Shown here in pieces: positions 1-5,763 of a DNA stretch of 6,044 bases. The DNA is from Amphritea sp. (lineage in GTDB: Bacteria > Pseudomonadota > Gammaproteobacteria > Pseudomonadales > Balneatricaceae). The position numbers and the translations under genes were made by a program. The stretch covers positions 1-6,044 of the forward strand of contig JAGPUU010000277.1 of the NCBI GenBank assembly GCA_018067325.1, written 5' to 3'. The notes beneath the pieces were generated by a model, which saw only the letters and a program-made list of their open reading frames with translations, was not told the DNA's origin and did not search any database. Numbering within the stretch: position 1 is the stretch's first letter; every line of letters begins with the position of its first letter.

Positions 1-93
1 CGAATGATTTACATGGAAGATCCCTTTGGTAATATTCTTGAGATTTATAGCCATAGTTACGAATTACACTATGCATCAGGTGCTTATAAGTAG
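1..93 (+). CDS. VOC family protein (glyoxalase/dioxygenase fold), C-terminal end only
   Basis: An open frame enters from the left edge and gives 30 residues before a TAG stop at 91-93. The tail contains the pattern DPFGNILEIYS, which is typical of the last strand of vicinal-oxygen-chelate domains; in this family the Glu of the LEI segment usually ligates the catalytic metal. The fold covers glyoxalase I, extradiol dioxygenases and fosfomycin or bleomycin resistance proteins, and the visible part is too short to choose between them. A strong terminator follows within about 10 bases, so this gene is the last of its transcript and is not co-transcribed with hflX. The family call rests on one motif. 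Confidence 0.7.
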   Translation, partial: RMIYMEDPFGNILEIYSHSYELHYASGAYK

Positions 94-98
94 GTAAC

Positions 99-126
99 AA
101 AAAAACCGCATATGGCGGTTTTTTTT
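99..126 (+). terminator. Intrinsic terminator after the VOC gene
   Basis: A six-pair stem (AACCGC at 104-109 with GCGGTT at 115-120, five-base loop) is followed by a run of T through 126. The A-run at 99-105 opposite the T-run lengthens the stem and would let it work on both strands. It lies 6 bases after the VOC stop codon and closes that transcript. Confidence 0.85.
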
Positions 127-247
127 CTGACTGGTATTAAAGGTGTATCTGCCAACACTTAGGTTTTCGACTCAGTGTTGTGTACACTCCATACCGTGTG
201 ACGCTAGTGTTAAACGTCCGCGCCCCTCCCCCATGAGAAACCACTCT

Positions 248-1603
248 ATGCAAAACCCCGAAGAACCACGCCTTCCGCGTGCGCTGATCGTTGCTGTGCA
301 ATTAGATAATGTTGACGATGTTGAATTCGAGTCGTCGTTGGCTGAGTTGGCTGATTTAGCAAAAACCTTAGGGCTAGAGGTGGTTGGTCAATTTACTCAA
401 AAGCGTTCGTCTTTTGATTCGACGGCGTATATGGGCGTCGGTAAACGGGTGGAGATACAACAGTTCATAGAAGACCAACAAACCAACGCAGATAGATTGT
501 CGCAAGCTGATTCACAGGAGGCCGGTGATGCCGTGGAGTTTATCCTGGTCGACCATGAGATCTCGCCGTCTCAAGCGCTCAATCTGGAAATTGAAGTCGG
601 TTGTGAGGTGATGGATCGCACGGTGGTCATCCTTGAGATTTTTCATCGTAACGCCAGCTCGCACGCAGCAAGGGTACAAGTTGAAATTGCTCGCCTCACT
701 TATATGGCACCGCGACTTCGTGAAGCAGCCAAACGTGCAGGGCCTTCAGGTCGACAGCGTAGCGGCACCGGAGGCCGCGGCACTGGGCAATCACGGAACC
801 AAATGGACAGCCGTAAGGTTCGTGATCGTATTGCCGAGTTACAGAAAGAAATTGATGCAATGGAAGCGAATCGCGATACCCAGCGTTCACAACGTCAGAC
901 ACAAACAGAGCTAAACCAAGTGGCGCTGGTCGGGTATACCAACGCGGGGAAATCGACCTTAATGCGCGCCCTAACAGGCAAAGAAGTATTAGTGGCCAAT
1001 AAACTGTTTGCCACGCTGGATACCAAAGTTCGCACCTTGCACCCAGAAAGCGTGCCTAAAGTACTAGTGAGTGACACCGTTGGTTTTATCAAAAACCTAC
1101 CCCACGGTTTGGTGGCCTCGTTCAAATCAACCTTGGATGAAGCCCTTAACGCATCATTGTTACTGCACGTTATTGACGCTGGCGACCCCGGATTTGAAGC
1201 CCAGCTTGAAGTCACCGATAAGGTATTAGCAGAGATTGGTGCCGATACTGTGCCACGCATTCGAGTGTTCAATAAAATCGACTACCTGGTCGACGCAACC
1301 TCAGAAGCAGAACGTACCGCCGAACTAAAAGCCAAATACCCCGACTGTATAGTGCTTAGCGCCCGCCGTGATGAAGATATAGCAAAGTTGCATTCCAATA
1401 TTGTGCAGTTTTTTCAAAAAGACATGATTGAATCGGAGATATTTTTACCCTGGTCCGCACAGGAGTTACGTGGGGAGATCTTTGCTTCCTGTGAAGTGCT
1501 GGAAGAACGCGCTGACGCCGCTGGTGCATTCTTCTGCCTCCGCACCACCGCTGATGTACTCGCAAGACTTAGTAAACTCTCAGACGATGCACGCTTAAAT
1601 TAA
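248..1603 (+). CDS. hflX: HflX-type ribosome-associated GTPase (divergent, isolated copy)
   Basis: This encodes a translational GTPase of the Obg-HflX superfamily; characterised HflX proteins bind 50S subunits and split stalled or hibernating ribosomes. From ATG 248 it is 451 residues (E. coli HflX is 426). Order: N-terminal HflX domain (about 8-150), glycine-rich segment (165-182), a charged helical stretch (about 188-218), then the G domain with G1 GYTNAGKS at 229-236, FATLDT, G3 DTVG at 276-279, G4 NKID at 342-345 and G5 SAR at 371-373, and a C-terminal domain. The frame stays open upstream to a GTG at 143, but no ribosome-binding site is visible there. ATG 248 has a weak GAGAAA 6 bases upstream; ATG 233 is the alternative and lacks one. 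Oddities are a roughly 19-residue polar insert near 77-95 and a glycine-rich motif that lacks the usual GETQLE. It is not beside hfq, so it may be a second HflX paralogue. The family call is secure; exact equivalence to E. coli HflX is inferred. Confidence 0.9.
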   Translation: MQNPEEPRLPRALIVAVQLDNVDDVEFESSLAELADLAKTLGLEVVGQFTQKRSSFDSTAYMGVGKRVEIQQFIEDQQTNADRLSQADSQEAGDAVEFILVDHEISPSQALNLEIEVGCEVMDRTVVILEIFHRNASSHAARVQVEIARLTYMAPRLREAAKRAGPSGRQRSGTGGRGTGQSRNQMDSRKVRDRIAELQKEIDAMEANRDTQRSQRQTQTELNQVALVGYTNAGKSTLMRALTGKEVLVANKLFATLDTKVRTLHPESVPKVLVSDTVGFIKNLPHGLVASFKSTLDEALNASLLLHVIDAGDPGFEAQLEVTDKVLAEIGADTVPRIRVFNKIDYLVDATSEAERTAELKAKYPDCIVLSARRDEDIAKLHSNIVQFFQKDMIESEIFLPWSAQELRGEIFASCEVLEERADAAGAFFCLRTTADVLARLSKLSDDARLN

Positions 1604-1630
1604 AATCAATGGGGACAGAGTAATTGATTT
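1603..1630. repeat. REP-like palindrome touching the hflX stop codon
   Basis: Two perfect 8-base arms, AAATCAAT (1603-1610) and ATTGATTT (1623-1630), flank the core GGGGACAGAGTA. The left arm begins on the last base of the hflX TAA. From memory, the core GGGG(A/T)CAGAGT with ATTGATTT arms resembles palindromes seen around REP-associated tyrosine transposases (RAYT, IS200-like) in gammaproteobacteria. No transposase is present here, so it would be a solitary, non-autonomous copy. The palindrome is directly visible; the RAYT link is inference. Confidence 0.5.
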
Positions 1631-1660
1631 ACCTCCCCCTCTCGCGGCGGCTTTTAAAAC

Positions 1661-1687
1661 AAAAACCGCCAAATGGCGGTTTTTTTT
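1661..1687. terminator. Bidirectional intrinsic terminator between convergent hflX and puuC
   Basis: A seven-pair stem (AACCGCC at 1664-1670, GGCGGTT at 1675-1681, loop AAAT) is extended by A/T pairs and followed on the plus strand by T through 1687. Read on the minus strand, the same hairpin is followed by TTTTTGTTTT, so it can also end the puuC transcript. It nearly duplicates the terminator at 99-126. Confidence 0.85.
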
Positions 1688-1748
1688 CTAGCGACTAGCA
1701 AGTCGCGCAGCGACATCTAACCAGCGGCGAAGCCCCGATCTAGCGACT
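1687..1748. repeat. GCGAC-rich intergenic repeat patch
   Basis: The ten bases TCTAGCGACT occur twice as a direct repeat (1687-1696 and 1739-1748). Between them are nested inverted repeats: GCGACT/AGTCGC (1691-1696 with 1701-1706) and GTCGC/GCGAC (1702-1706 with 1710-1714). It fills the space between the terminator and the puuC stop codon and is not coding. It resembles a small interspersed intergenic element, but one copy cannot show that. It might also fold as extra structure in the puuC 3' end. Confidence 0.4.
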
Positions 1749-1752
1749 GCTT

Positions 1753-3237
1753 TTACAACCGAATCAAAACATTCTTAATATCGGTATATTTTTCCAGCGC
1801 ATGTAGTGATTTATCACGACCATTACCCGACGCTTTGACGCCACCAAAGGGCACCGTACTATCACCTTCACCCCAGGTATTGACCCACACCATACCGCTT
1901 TCTACCTTCCGGCTAACACGATGCGCACGGGAAAGGTTTTGCGTCCAAACTGCAGCACCCAGCCCATAGACAGAATCATTGGCCAGAGCGATCGCTTCCT
2001 CTTCCGTTTCGAATTCGCATACCGCTAACACAGGCCCGAAGATCTCCTCTTTAACAAAGGTCATGCCGTTGTGAGCATCATCCACAATGGTTGGCTTCGC
2101 GAAGAACCCTTTACCTTCCTGATATTCTGGAACTCCGCCCATAATGACTTTACCGCCCTCCTCCTCTGCAGAACGGATATAACGCTCAACAGTGGCCAAT
2201 TGAGTACCATCTACCATCGGCCCCATCGTCGTCGCAGGGTCTAGTGGATCGCCCGGCTGGAACCTTGCGGCCGCTTCCACCAGCGCAGCAACAAACTCTT
2301 CCTTAATACTCTTGTCGACATACAGACGGGAACAGGCGATGCAGACTTCGCCCTGATTACAAAAAATCGCCGCTGCGGAAGCCGCCGCAGCCGCTTTGAT
2401 ATCCGCATCAGCAAATACCAAATTCGGAGATTTACCCCCAGCTTCCAGCCACACCCGCTTCATATTTGATTCACCGGCATACCCCATCAACATACCTGCC
2501 ACCCGGGTTGAACCGGTAAAGGCCAGTACATTAACATCCATATGCAGCGCTAACGCTTTACCGGCAGTATGACCAAAGCCAGGCAGCACATTAAACACGC
2601 CCGCTGGTATGCCAGCTTCAACAGCCAATTCCGCCAGACGCAACGCACTCAATGGAGATTTTTCAGAAGGTTTAAGAATGACTGAATTACCCGCAGCAAG
2701 GGCGGGAGCTATTTTCCAGCTCACCATCAACAATGGATAGTTCCATGGGGTAATCGCGCCAACAACACCCACCGGCTGATGGTGAATCATCGCCAGAGTA
2801 TCATCACCTGTCGGTGCAATTTCTCCGTATATCTTATCGATGCTTTCAGCGGTCCAGCGGATACAATCGATCGCATCCGGCACATCAATATTAACCATCT
2901 CAGAGATAGACTTACCCATATCTAATGTATCGAGCAGGGCAAATTCATCCTGGTGCAGTTCAATCAGATCTGCCCACTTCTGCATCGCCTTCTTGCGCTC
3001 CCTAGGGTGTATCTCAGACCAGACTCCAGACCTGAAAACTTCGCGGGCATGCGCCACAGCAATATCTACATCCGCCTCATCACAGCTGGCCACATCTGCT
3101 AGCAGCTTTTCCGTCGCTGGGTTGATACAGGGGAAAGTCTCTCCACTTACTGCTGGCTGAAACTCGCCATTGATATATGCATTATTATGGAGGCCCAGGG
3201 CTTCACTCATTGCCTTCCATTCAGAATAGCTTTTCAT
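1753..3237 (-). CDS. puuC: NAD(P)+-dependent aldehyde dehydrogenase, PuuC-like (gamma-glutamyl-gamma-aminobutyraldehyde dehydrogenase)
   Basis: The 494-residue product is a full-length class I/II aldehyde dehydrogenase that oxidises aldehydes to acids. It matches E. coli PuuC (495 residues) almost end to end as I recall that sequence, including AIDKVYGE-like, KPSEKSPLSA, SNMKRVWLEAGGKS and the C-terminal VPFGG.K.SGNGRDKSLHALEK block. PuuC acts in the glutamylated putrescine pathway; related enzymes act on other omega-amino aldehydes. Catalytic residues are in place: Asn166 in PWNYP, Lys189 in KPSE, FTGST at 240-244, general base Glu265 and nucleophile Cys299, with a second Cys at 302. The usual NQGQ before the nucleophile reads NQGE. 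ATG 3237 has a GGAG-type ribosome-binding site 10 bases upstream and gives the expected N-terminus. No puuA, puuB, puuD or puuR lies nearby, so the true substrate is inferred. It is predicted to be cytoplasmic and transcribed alone. Confidence 0.88.
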   Translation of the reverse strand: MKSYSEWKAMSEALGLHNNAYINGEFQPAVSGETFPCINPATEKLLADVASCDEADVDIAVAHAREVFRSGVWSEIHPRERKKAMQKWADLIELHQDEFALLDTLDMGKSISEMVNIDVPDAIDCIRWTAESIDKIYGEIAPTGDDTLAMIHHQPVGVVGAITPWNYPLLMVSWKIAPALAAGNSVILKPSEKSPLSALRLAELAVEAGIPAGVFNVLPGFGHTAGKALALHMDVNVLAFTGSTRVAGMLMGYAGESNMKRVWLEAGGKSPNLVFADADIKAAAAASAAAIFCNQGEVCIACSRLYVDKSIKEEFVAALVEAAARFQPGDPLDPATTMGPMVDGTQLATVERYIRSAEEEGGKVIMGGVPEYQEGKGFFAKPTIVDDAHNGMTFVKEEIFGPVLAVCEFETEEEAIALANDSVYGLGAAVWTQNLSRAHRVSRKVESGMVWVNTWGEGDSTVPFGGVKASGNGRDKSLHALEKYTDIKNVLIRL

Positions 3238-3271
3238 CTATTTTCTTCTCCACAATCTCTGTCTCAATAAC

Positions 3272-3285
3272 TACGGCTCGCCGTA
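3272..3285. promoter_or_regulatory. Palindrome in the puuC leader, candidate operator
   Basis: TACGGC-TC-GCCGTA is a perfect 14-base palindrome with a two-base centre, 34 bases upstream of the puuC start codon. Position and symmetry fit a repressor site near the start of the puuC transcript. The binding protein is unknown and I could not define a convincing -35/-10 pair for puuC. A 14-base palindrome in AT-moderate DNA could be accidental. Confidence 0.3.
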
Positions 3286-3376
3286 ATCAAAATAAGGTAA
3301 GAAGCTCAGCCAACTCACCCAATCGTATTTGTGACAGTATATGTAGCTCTTCACCCTGCTCTCTATACATACGAAG

Positions 3377-3435
3377 AGGTATCTAACCGATTCCCCCAGT
3401 CATATACCCCCTGGTAGATACCTACCCCTAGGTAT
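3377..3435. promoter_or_regulatory. Cluster of AGGTAT/TACC inverted repeats, candidate activator or repressor operators
   Basis: Three overlapping symmetric elements lie here. ATACCTA-CCCC-TAGGTAT (3418-3435) is a perfect 7-4-7 inverted repeat. TACC-CCCT-GGTA (3405-3416) is a second one next to it. AGGTATCTA (3377-3385) is the exact inverse of TAGATACCT (3415-3423). The half-site AGGTAT thus appears three times in 59 bases. The cluster ends 63 bases before the start codon of the Gcw_chp gene, where an activator would sit beside the core promoter; it could also serve puuC, which diverges. The half-site symmetry suits a dimeric helix-turn-helix regulator, but I cannot name which. Confidence 0.5.
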
Positions 3436-3464
3436 TTATTTAGTAGCTCATGTTTTCAGATAAT
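3436..3464 (+). promoter_or_regulatory. Possible sigma-70 core promoter for the Gcw_chp gene
   Basis: GATAAT at 3459-3464 matches the -10 consensus at five of six bases. The hexamer 17 bases upstream, TTATTT (3436-3441), is a poor -35 box. That box abuts the palindrome at 3418-3435, which would fit an activator-dependent promoter with a weak -35. This is a proposal from spacing only. Confidence 0.3.
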
Positions 3465-3498
3465 CGAGGCTCATACTAAAAAAAACAGGGTGTAATCG

Positions 3499-4188
3499 AT
3501 GAAAAAGATTTTTACAGGTCTGGTTGCTTCTATGGCGCTGGCAACAACAGTTCAAGCGGCTGAAGTGTCCGGTACCGTATCATTCACTAATGACTACCGC
3601 TTCCGCGGTATCTCACAGTCAGCTGGCGACCCTGCCGTACAGGGAAGTCTTGATGTTGCTTTTGATAATGGCGTTTATGCTGGCGTCTGGGGCAGCAATG
3701 TCGATTTTGAAGATGATGCGAAGCTGGAGATCGATTACTACGTTGGCTATGGTAACGATATCAATGATGATTTGAGCTATGACGTTTCGTACGCGTTCTA
3801 TACATACCCTGGCTACAACTCTGATGCAGAGTATGGCGAACTAGCACTTGGTCTGTACTACGGCGATCTTGGCTTCACCTTTGCCTACTCCGATGATTTC
3901 TTTAACACAGGTGAGTCTGCTCAGTATTACAGCGCTGATTATAGCGTCGGTGTGACCGAAGAAGTTAGTTTAGATCTGCATGCCGGATACAGCACTGGCG
4001 ACTATTGGGATGGCACCACTGATATCAATGATTTCCAGGACTATTCTATTGGCATCTCTGGCTCTGCAGTAGGTCTGGATCTTTCCGCAGCCTATCTCTT
4101 TAATAGCATCGAAAGTGCTGATGAAATCGATTCAGGCGCATTCCGCAATGATAATACTCTGCTGTTAAGCGTATCGCGTACTTTCTAA
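3499..4188 (+). CDS. TIGR02001/Gcw_chp family outer-membrane protein, function unknown
   Basis: This 229-residue precursor is predicted to be exported. A Lys-Lys start and a hydrophobic stretch are followed by VQA at 18-20, giving likely signal peptidase I cleavage before AEVSG. The mature protein opens with NDYRFRGISQS (31-41) and PAVQGS, the hallmark of TIGR02001 (Pfam Gcw_chp). It then runs as alternating short strands rich in Tyr, Gly and Asp and ends in SRTF; a terminal Phe is the usual sorting signal for the BAM complex, so a small beta-barrel is likely. It is markedly acidic and lacks cysteines. The family is about 230-240 residues, often present as several paralogues, with no established role. 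ATG 3499 follows AGGGTG with suitable spacing. A well-formed terminator after it and a private upstream operator cluster suggest a separately regulated monocistronic gene. Confidence 0.85.
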   Translation: MKKIFTGLVASMALATTVQAAEVSGTVSFTNDYRFRGISQSAGDPAVQGSLDVAFDNGVYAGVWGSNVDFEDDAKLEIDYYVGYGNDINDDLSYDVSYAFYTYPGYNSDAEYGELALGLYYGDLGFTFAYSDDFFNTGESAQYYSADYSVGVTEEVSLDLHAGYSTGDYWDGTTDINDFQDYSIGISGSAVGLDLSAAYLFNSIESADEIDSGAFRNDNTLLLSVSRTF

Positions 4189-4204
4189 AAATCGCACACC
4201 ACTG

Positions 4205-4275
4205 AATCAGGTACGTACAGATCCCCTACTTCTGCCTGATTAGGGCCACACCGACTTTATCGGGTGGCCTTTTTT
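4205..4275 (+). terminator. Terminator of the Gcw_chp gene, with an upstream hairpin
   Basis: The main stem pairs GGCCAC and CCGA (4244-4254, one bulged A at 4250) with TCGGGTGGCC (4260-4269) around the loop CTTTA, followed by six T. A preceding hairpin, AATCAGG (4205-4211) with CCTGATT (4235-4241), begins 16 bases after the stop codon and may protect the mRNA 3' end. The main stem is a textbook intrinsic terminator. Confidence 0.85.
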
Positions 4276-4329
4276 ATTGCCTAATGAAAGAGTAAACTCC
4301 CGCTTTAATCATCGATTTCCGAGGCATGG

Positions 4330-4950
4330 ATGTCAGTCGCTATACTCTCTATTTTCATACCTACGTTTTTCTTCGTCTCTATCACTCCGGGTATGTGCAT
4401 GACACTGGCATTAAGCCTGGGCATGTCAATCGGTGTGCGACGCAGTCTGCATATGATGTGGGGTGAATTGATCGGGGTAGGTCTGGTTGCCACAGCAGCC
4501 GCTATTGGTGTCGCTGCACTCATGCTGCAATTCCCCGAAGCCTTCATCTTTTTGAAGCTGGGCGGCGGAGCCTATCTGGGCTGGATAGGTATCCAGATGT
4601 GGCAGTCGAAAGGCAAACTAGTAATGCCCGAGCCGGGATCAGAAGTAAAACAACAGGGTAACTCTCAGTTAGCCCTGAACGGTTTCATTACTGCTATAGC
4701 CAATCCCAAAGGCTGGGCATTCTTTGTCACCCTGCTGCCACCCTTTCTGGACCAGAATCAGCCGCTTGCCCCTCAGCTTTCAATACTCATAGCGATGATT
4801 TTATTGTTAGAGTTTAGCTGTCTATTAATCTACGCCAGCGGAGGTAAAGCCCTGCGCCATCTGCTACTGGATCGTGGAAATGTAAAACTGATGAACAGAA
4901 TTGCCGGCTCTCTTATGATAGGAGTCGGCATATGGTTAGCACTGGGATAG
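4330..4950 (+). CDS. LysE/RhtB family amino-acid exporter
   Basis: This is a 206-residue integral inner-membrane protein, the normal length for the LysE/RhtB translocator family, which exports amino acids or derivatives such as lysine, threonine, homoserine or leucine. The N-terminal helix contains the conserved S.TPG signature (Pro20-Gly21), then LALSLGMSIGVRRSL. A hydrophobic hairpin ending in LKLGGGAYLGWIGIQMW and the central NPKGWAFF motif (125-132) are also characteristic. About five or six hydrophobic segments are visible, with a polar loop near 93-115. The start at 4330 follows GAGG at 4321-4324; an earlier ATG at 4326 is out of frame. The gene has a terminator before it and a hairpin after it, so it probably has its own promoter, which I could not locate. 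No LysG-type regulator is adjacent. The substrate cannot be read from the sequence. Confidence 0.88.
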   Translation: MSVAILSIFIPTFFFVSITPGMCMTLALSLGMSIGVRRSLHMMWGELIGVGLVATAAAIGVAALMLQFPEAFIFLKLGGGAYLGWIGIQMWQSKGKLVMPEPGSEVKQQGNSQLALNGFITAIANPKGWAFFVTLLPPFLDQNQPLAPQLSILIAMILLLEFSCLLIYASGGKALRHLLLDRGNVKLMNRIAGSLMIGVGIWLALG

Positions 4951-4977
4951 ATGCCGACAACGCTCCAAACATATTAA

Positions 4978-4999
4978 AATAGCATCTATTCATGCTATT
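4978..4999. other. Hairpin downstream of the LysE-type gene
   Basis: AATAGCAT (4978-4985) and ATGCTATT (4992-4999) form a perfect eight-pair, AT-rich stem with a six-base loop, 27 bases after the exporter stop codon. No T-run follows on the plus strand, so it is at best a weak terminator or an mRNA 3'-end stabiliser. It could also be an operator for the HD-GYP gene 92 bases downstream. Confidence 0.35.
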
Positions 5000-5091
5000 A
5001 AAGACTCTCTCCCAGAAATTGAGACAGAGCTACAGAATACTTTCGCTAGTAAAGCGGTACGACTATCAGGTCGATTACACTAGGAACTGGA

Positions 5092-5697
5092 ATGAGCCCG
5101 ATTGAGAAATTCACTTATCAAGCCTTAGAGATTCGTACCAAAGCACTAGCGACAGCACTGGGCTTTAGGGATCAGTCAACGCTGGAGCATTCCGATCGGG
5201 TACAAACCATGGCAACTGAACTGGCTAAAGCAGCGGGGCTATCAGAGGATGATATAAGCGCTCTGCGTATCAGTTCTAAATTCCATGATATTGGCAAAAT
5301 CGGCATTCCCGATAATATTTTGATGAAACCGGGCGCACTGAATCAAGATGATTGGAAAATGATGCATCAACACCCGATTATCGGGGAGCAGATTGTATTA
5401 TCAACCGAACTGGATGGTGCATCTCAAACCGCTCATATCATCCGCCACCACCATGAACACTTTGATGGTGGCGGTTATCCTGACAAGATTTCAGGAGAAA
5501 CGATTCCAGTAGGTGCCCGTATCATCAGCATCGTCGATAGCTATGACGCTATGGCGTATACCCGCGCTTACCATGAAGGACGAAGCCACCGGTATATTAT
5601 CGATACGATCGAGATGGAATCAGGCACTAAACACGACCCACTGCTGGTTAAGTACTTCTGTAACATCATTGAGCGAAGCAGCAACCGGGTGGAATAA
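5092..5697 (+). CDS. Stand-alone HD-GYP domain protein, predicted cyclic-di-GMP phosphodiesterase
   Basis: The 201 residues are almost entirely one HD-GYP domain. The metal and active-site set is complete: His33 (EHSDR), His65-Asp66 with Lys69 in HDIGKIGIP, His94 (HQHP), HHE at 120-122 running into DGGGYP (125-130, containing the GYP signature), and D149..D152-A-M. The SGTKHDP segment near 177-183 is the family's usual C-terminal landmark. HD-GYP enzymes hydrolyse cyclic-di-GMP to pGpG or GMP. No receiver, PAS or membrane segment is present, unlike most family members, so its input must come from a partner or from expression level. ATG 5092 has AGGA at 5082-5085 and an in-frame stop at 5050, so there is no longer N-terminus. 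The domain call is firm; activity is inferred from intact residues. Confidence 0.9.
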   Translation: MSPIEKFTYQALEIRTKALATALGFRDQSTLEHSDRVQTMATELAKAAGLSEDDISALRISSKFHDIGKIGIPDNILMKPGALNQDDWKMMHQHPIIGEQIVLSTELDGASQTAHIIRHHHEHFDGGGYPDKISGETIPVGARIISIVDSYDAMAYTRAYHEGRSHRYIIDTIEMESGTKHDPLLVKYFCNIIERSSNRVE

Positions 5698-5763
5698 TTT
5701 TCATTTGTAACAATGCAATAACCCCAGTAGGCTAATGGATATAGGCATATAAAGGTAACTCTC

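Noticed and set aside
174..188. AGTGT/ACACT symmetry and TACACT as an hflX promoter
   Set aside because: The -10-like hexamer has no -35 at suitable spacing, and the short symmetry is within what chance allows.
143..247. GTG at 143 as the start of hflX (486 residues)
   Set aside because: No ribosome-binding site precedes it, and the extra 35 residues do not resemble HflX N-termini, whose recognisable part begins after ATG 248.
895..1272. 125-codon minus-strand frame inside hflX
   Set aside because: It overlaps the conserved GTPase domain on the opposite strand and its product has no recognisable features.
2840..3386. Two plus-strand frames opposite the puuC N-terminus and leader (2840-3160, 3177-3386)
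   Set aside because: They lie antisense to conserved aldehyde dehydrogenase sequence, have Ser-rich low-quality translations and no ribosome-binding sites.
3400..3440. Sigma-54 type promoter upstream of the Gcw_chp gene
   Set aside because: The C/G-rich stretch does not contain the GG-N10-GC pair in the TGGCAC...TTGCA context.
4305..4547. 80-codon minus-strand frame over the LysE-type gene start
   Set aside because: It is antisense to the conserved first helices of the exporter and shows no domain.
4992..5102. Small plus-strand frame starting ATG 4992 (MLLKTLSQKL...)
   Set aside because: No ribosome-binding site, start buried in a hairpin, and it runs into the HD-GYP gene in another frame.
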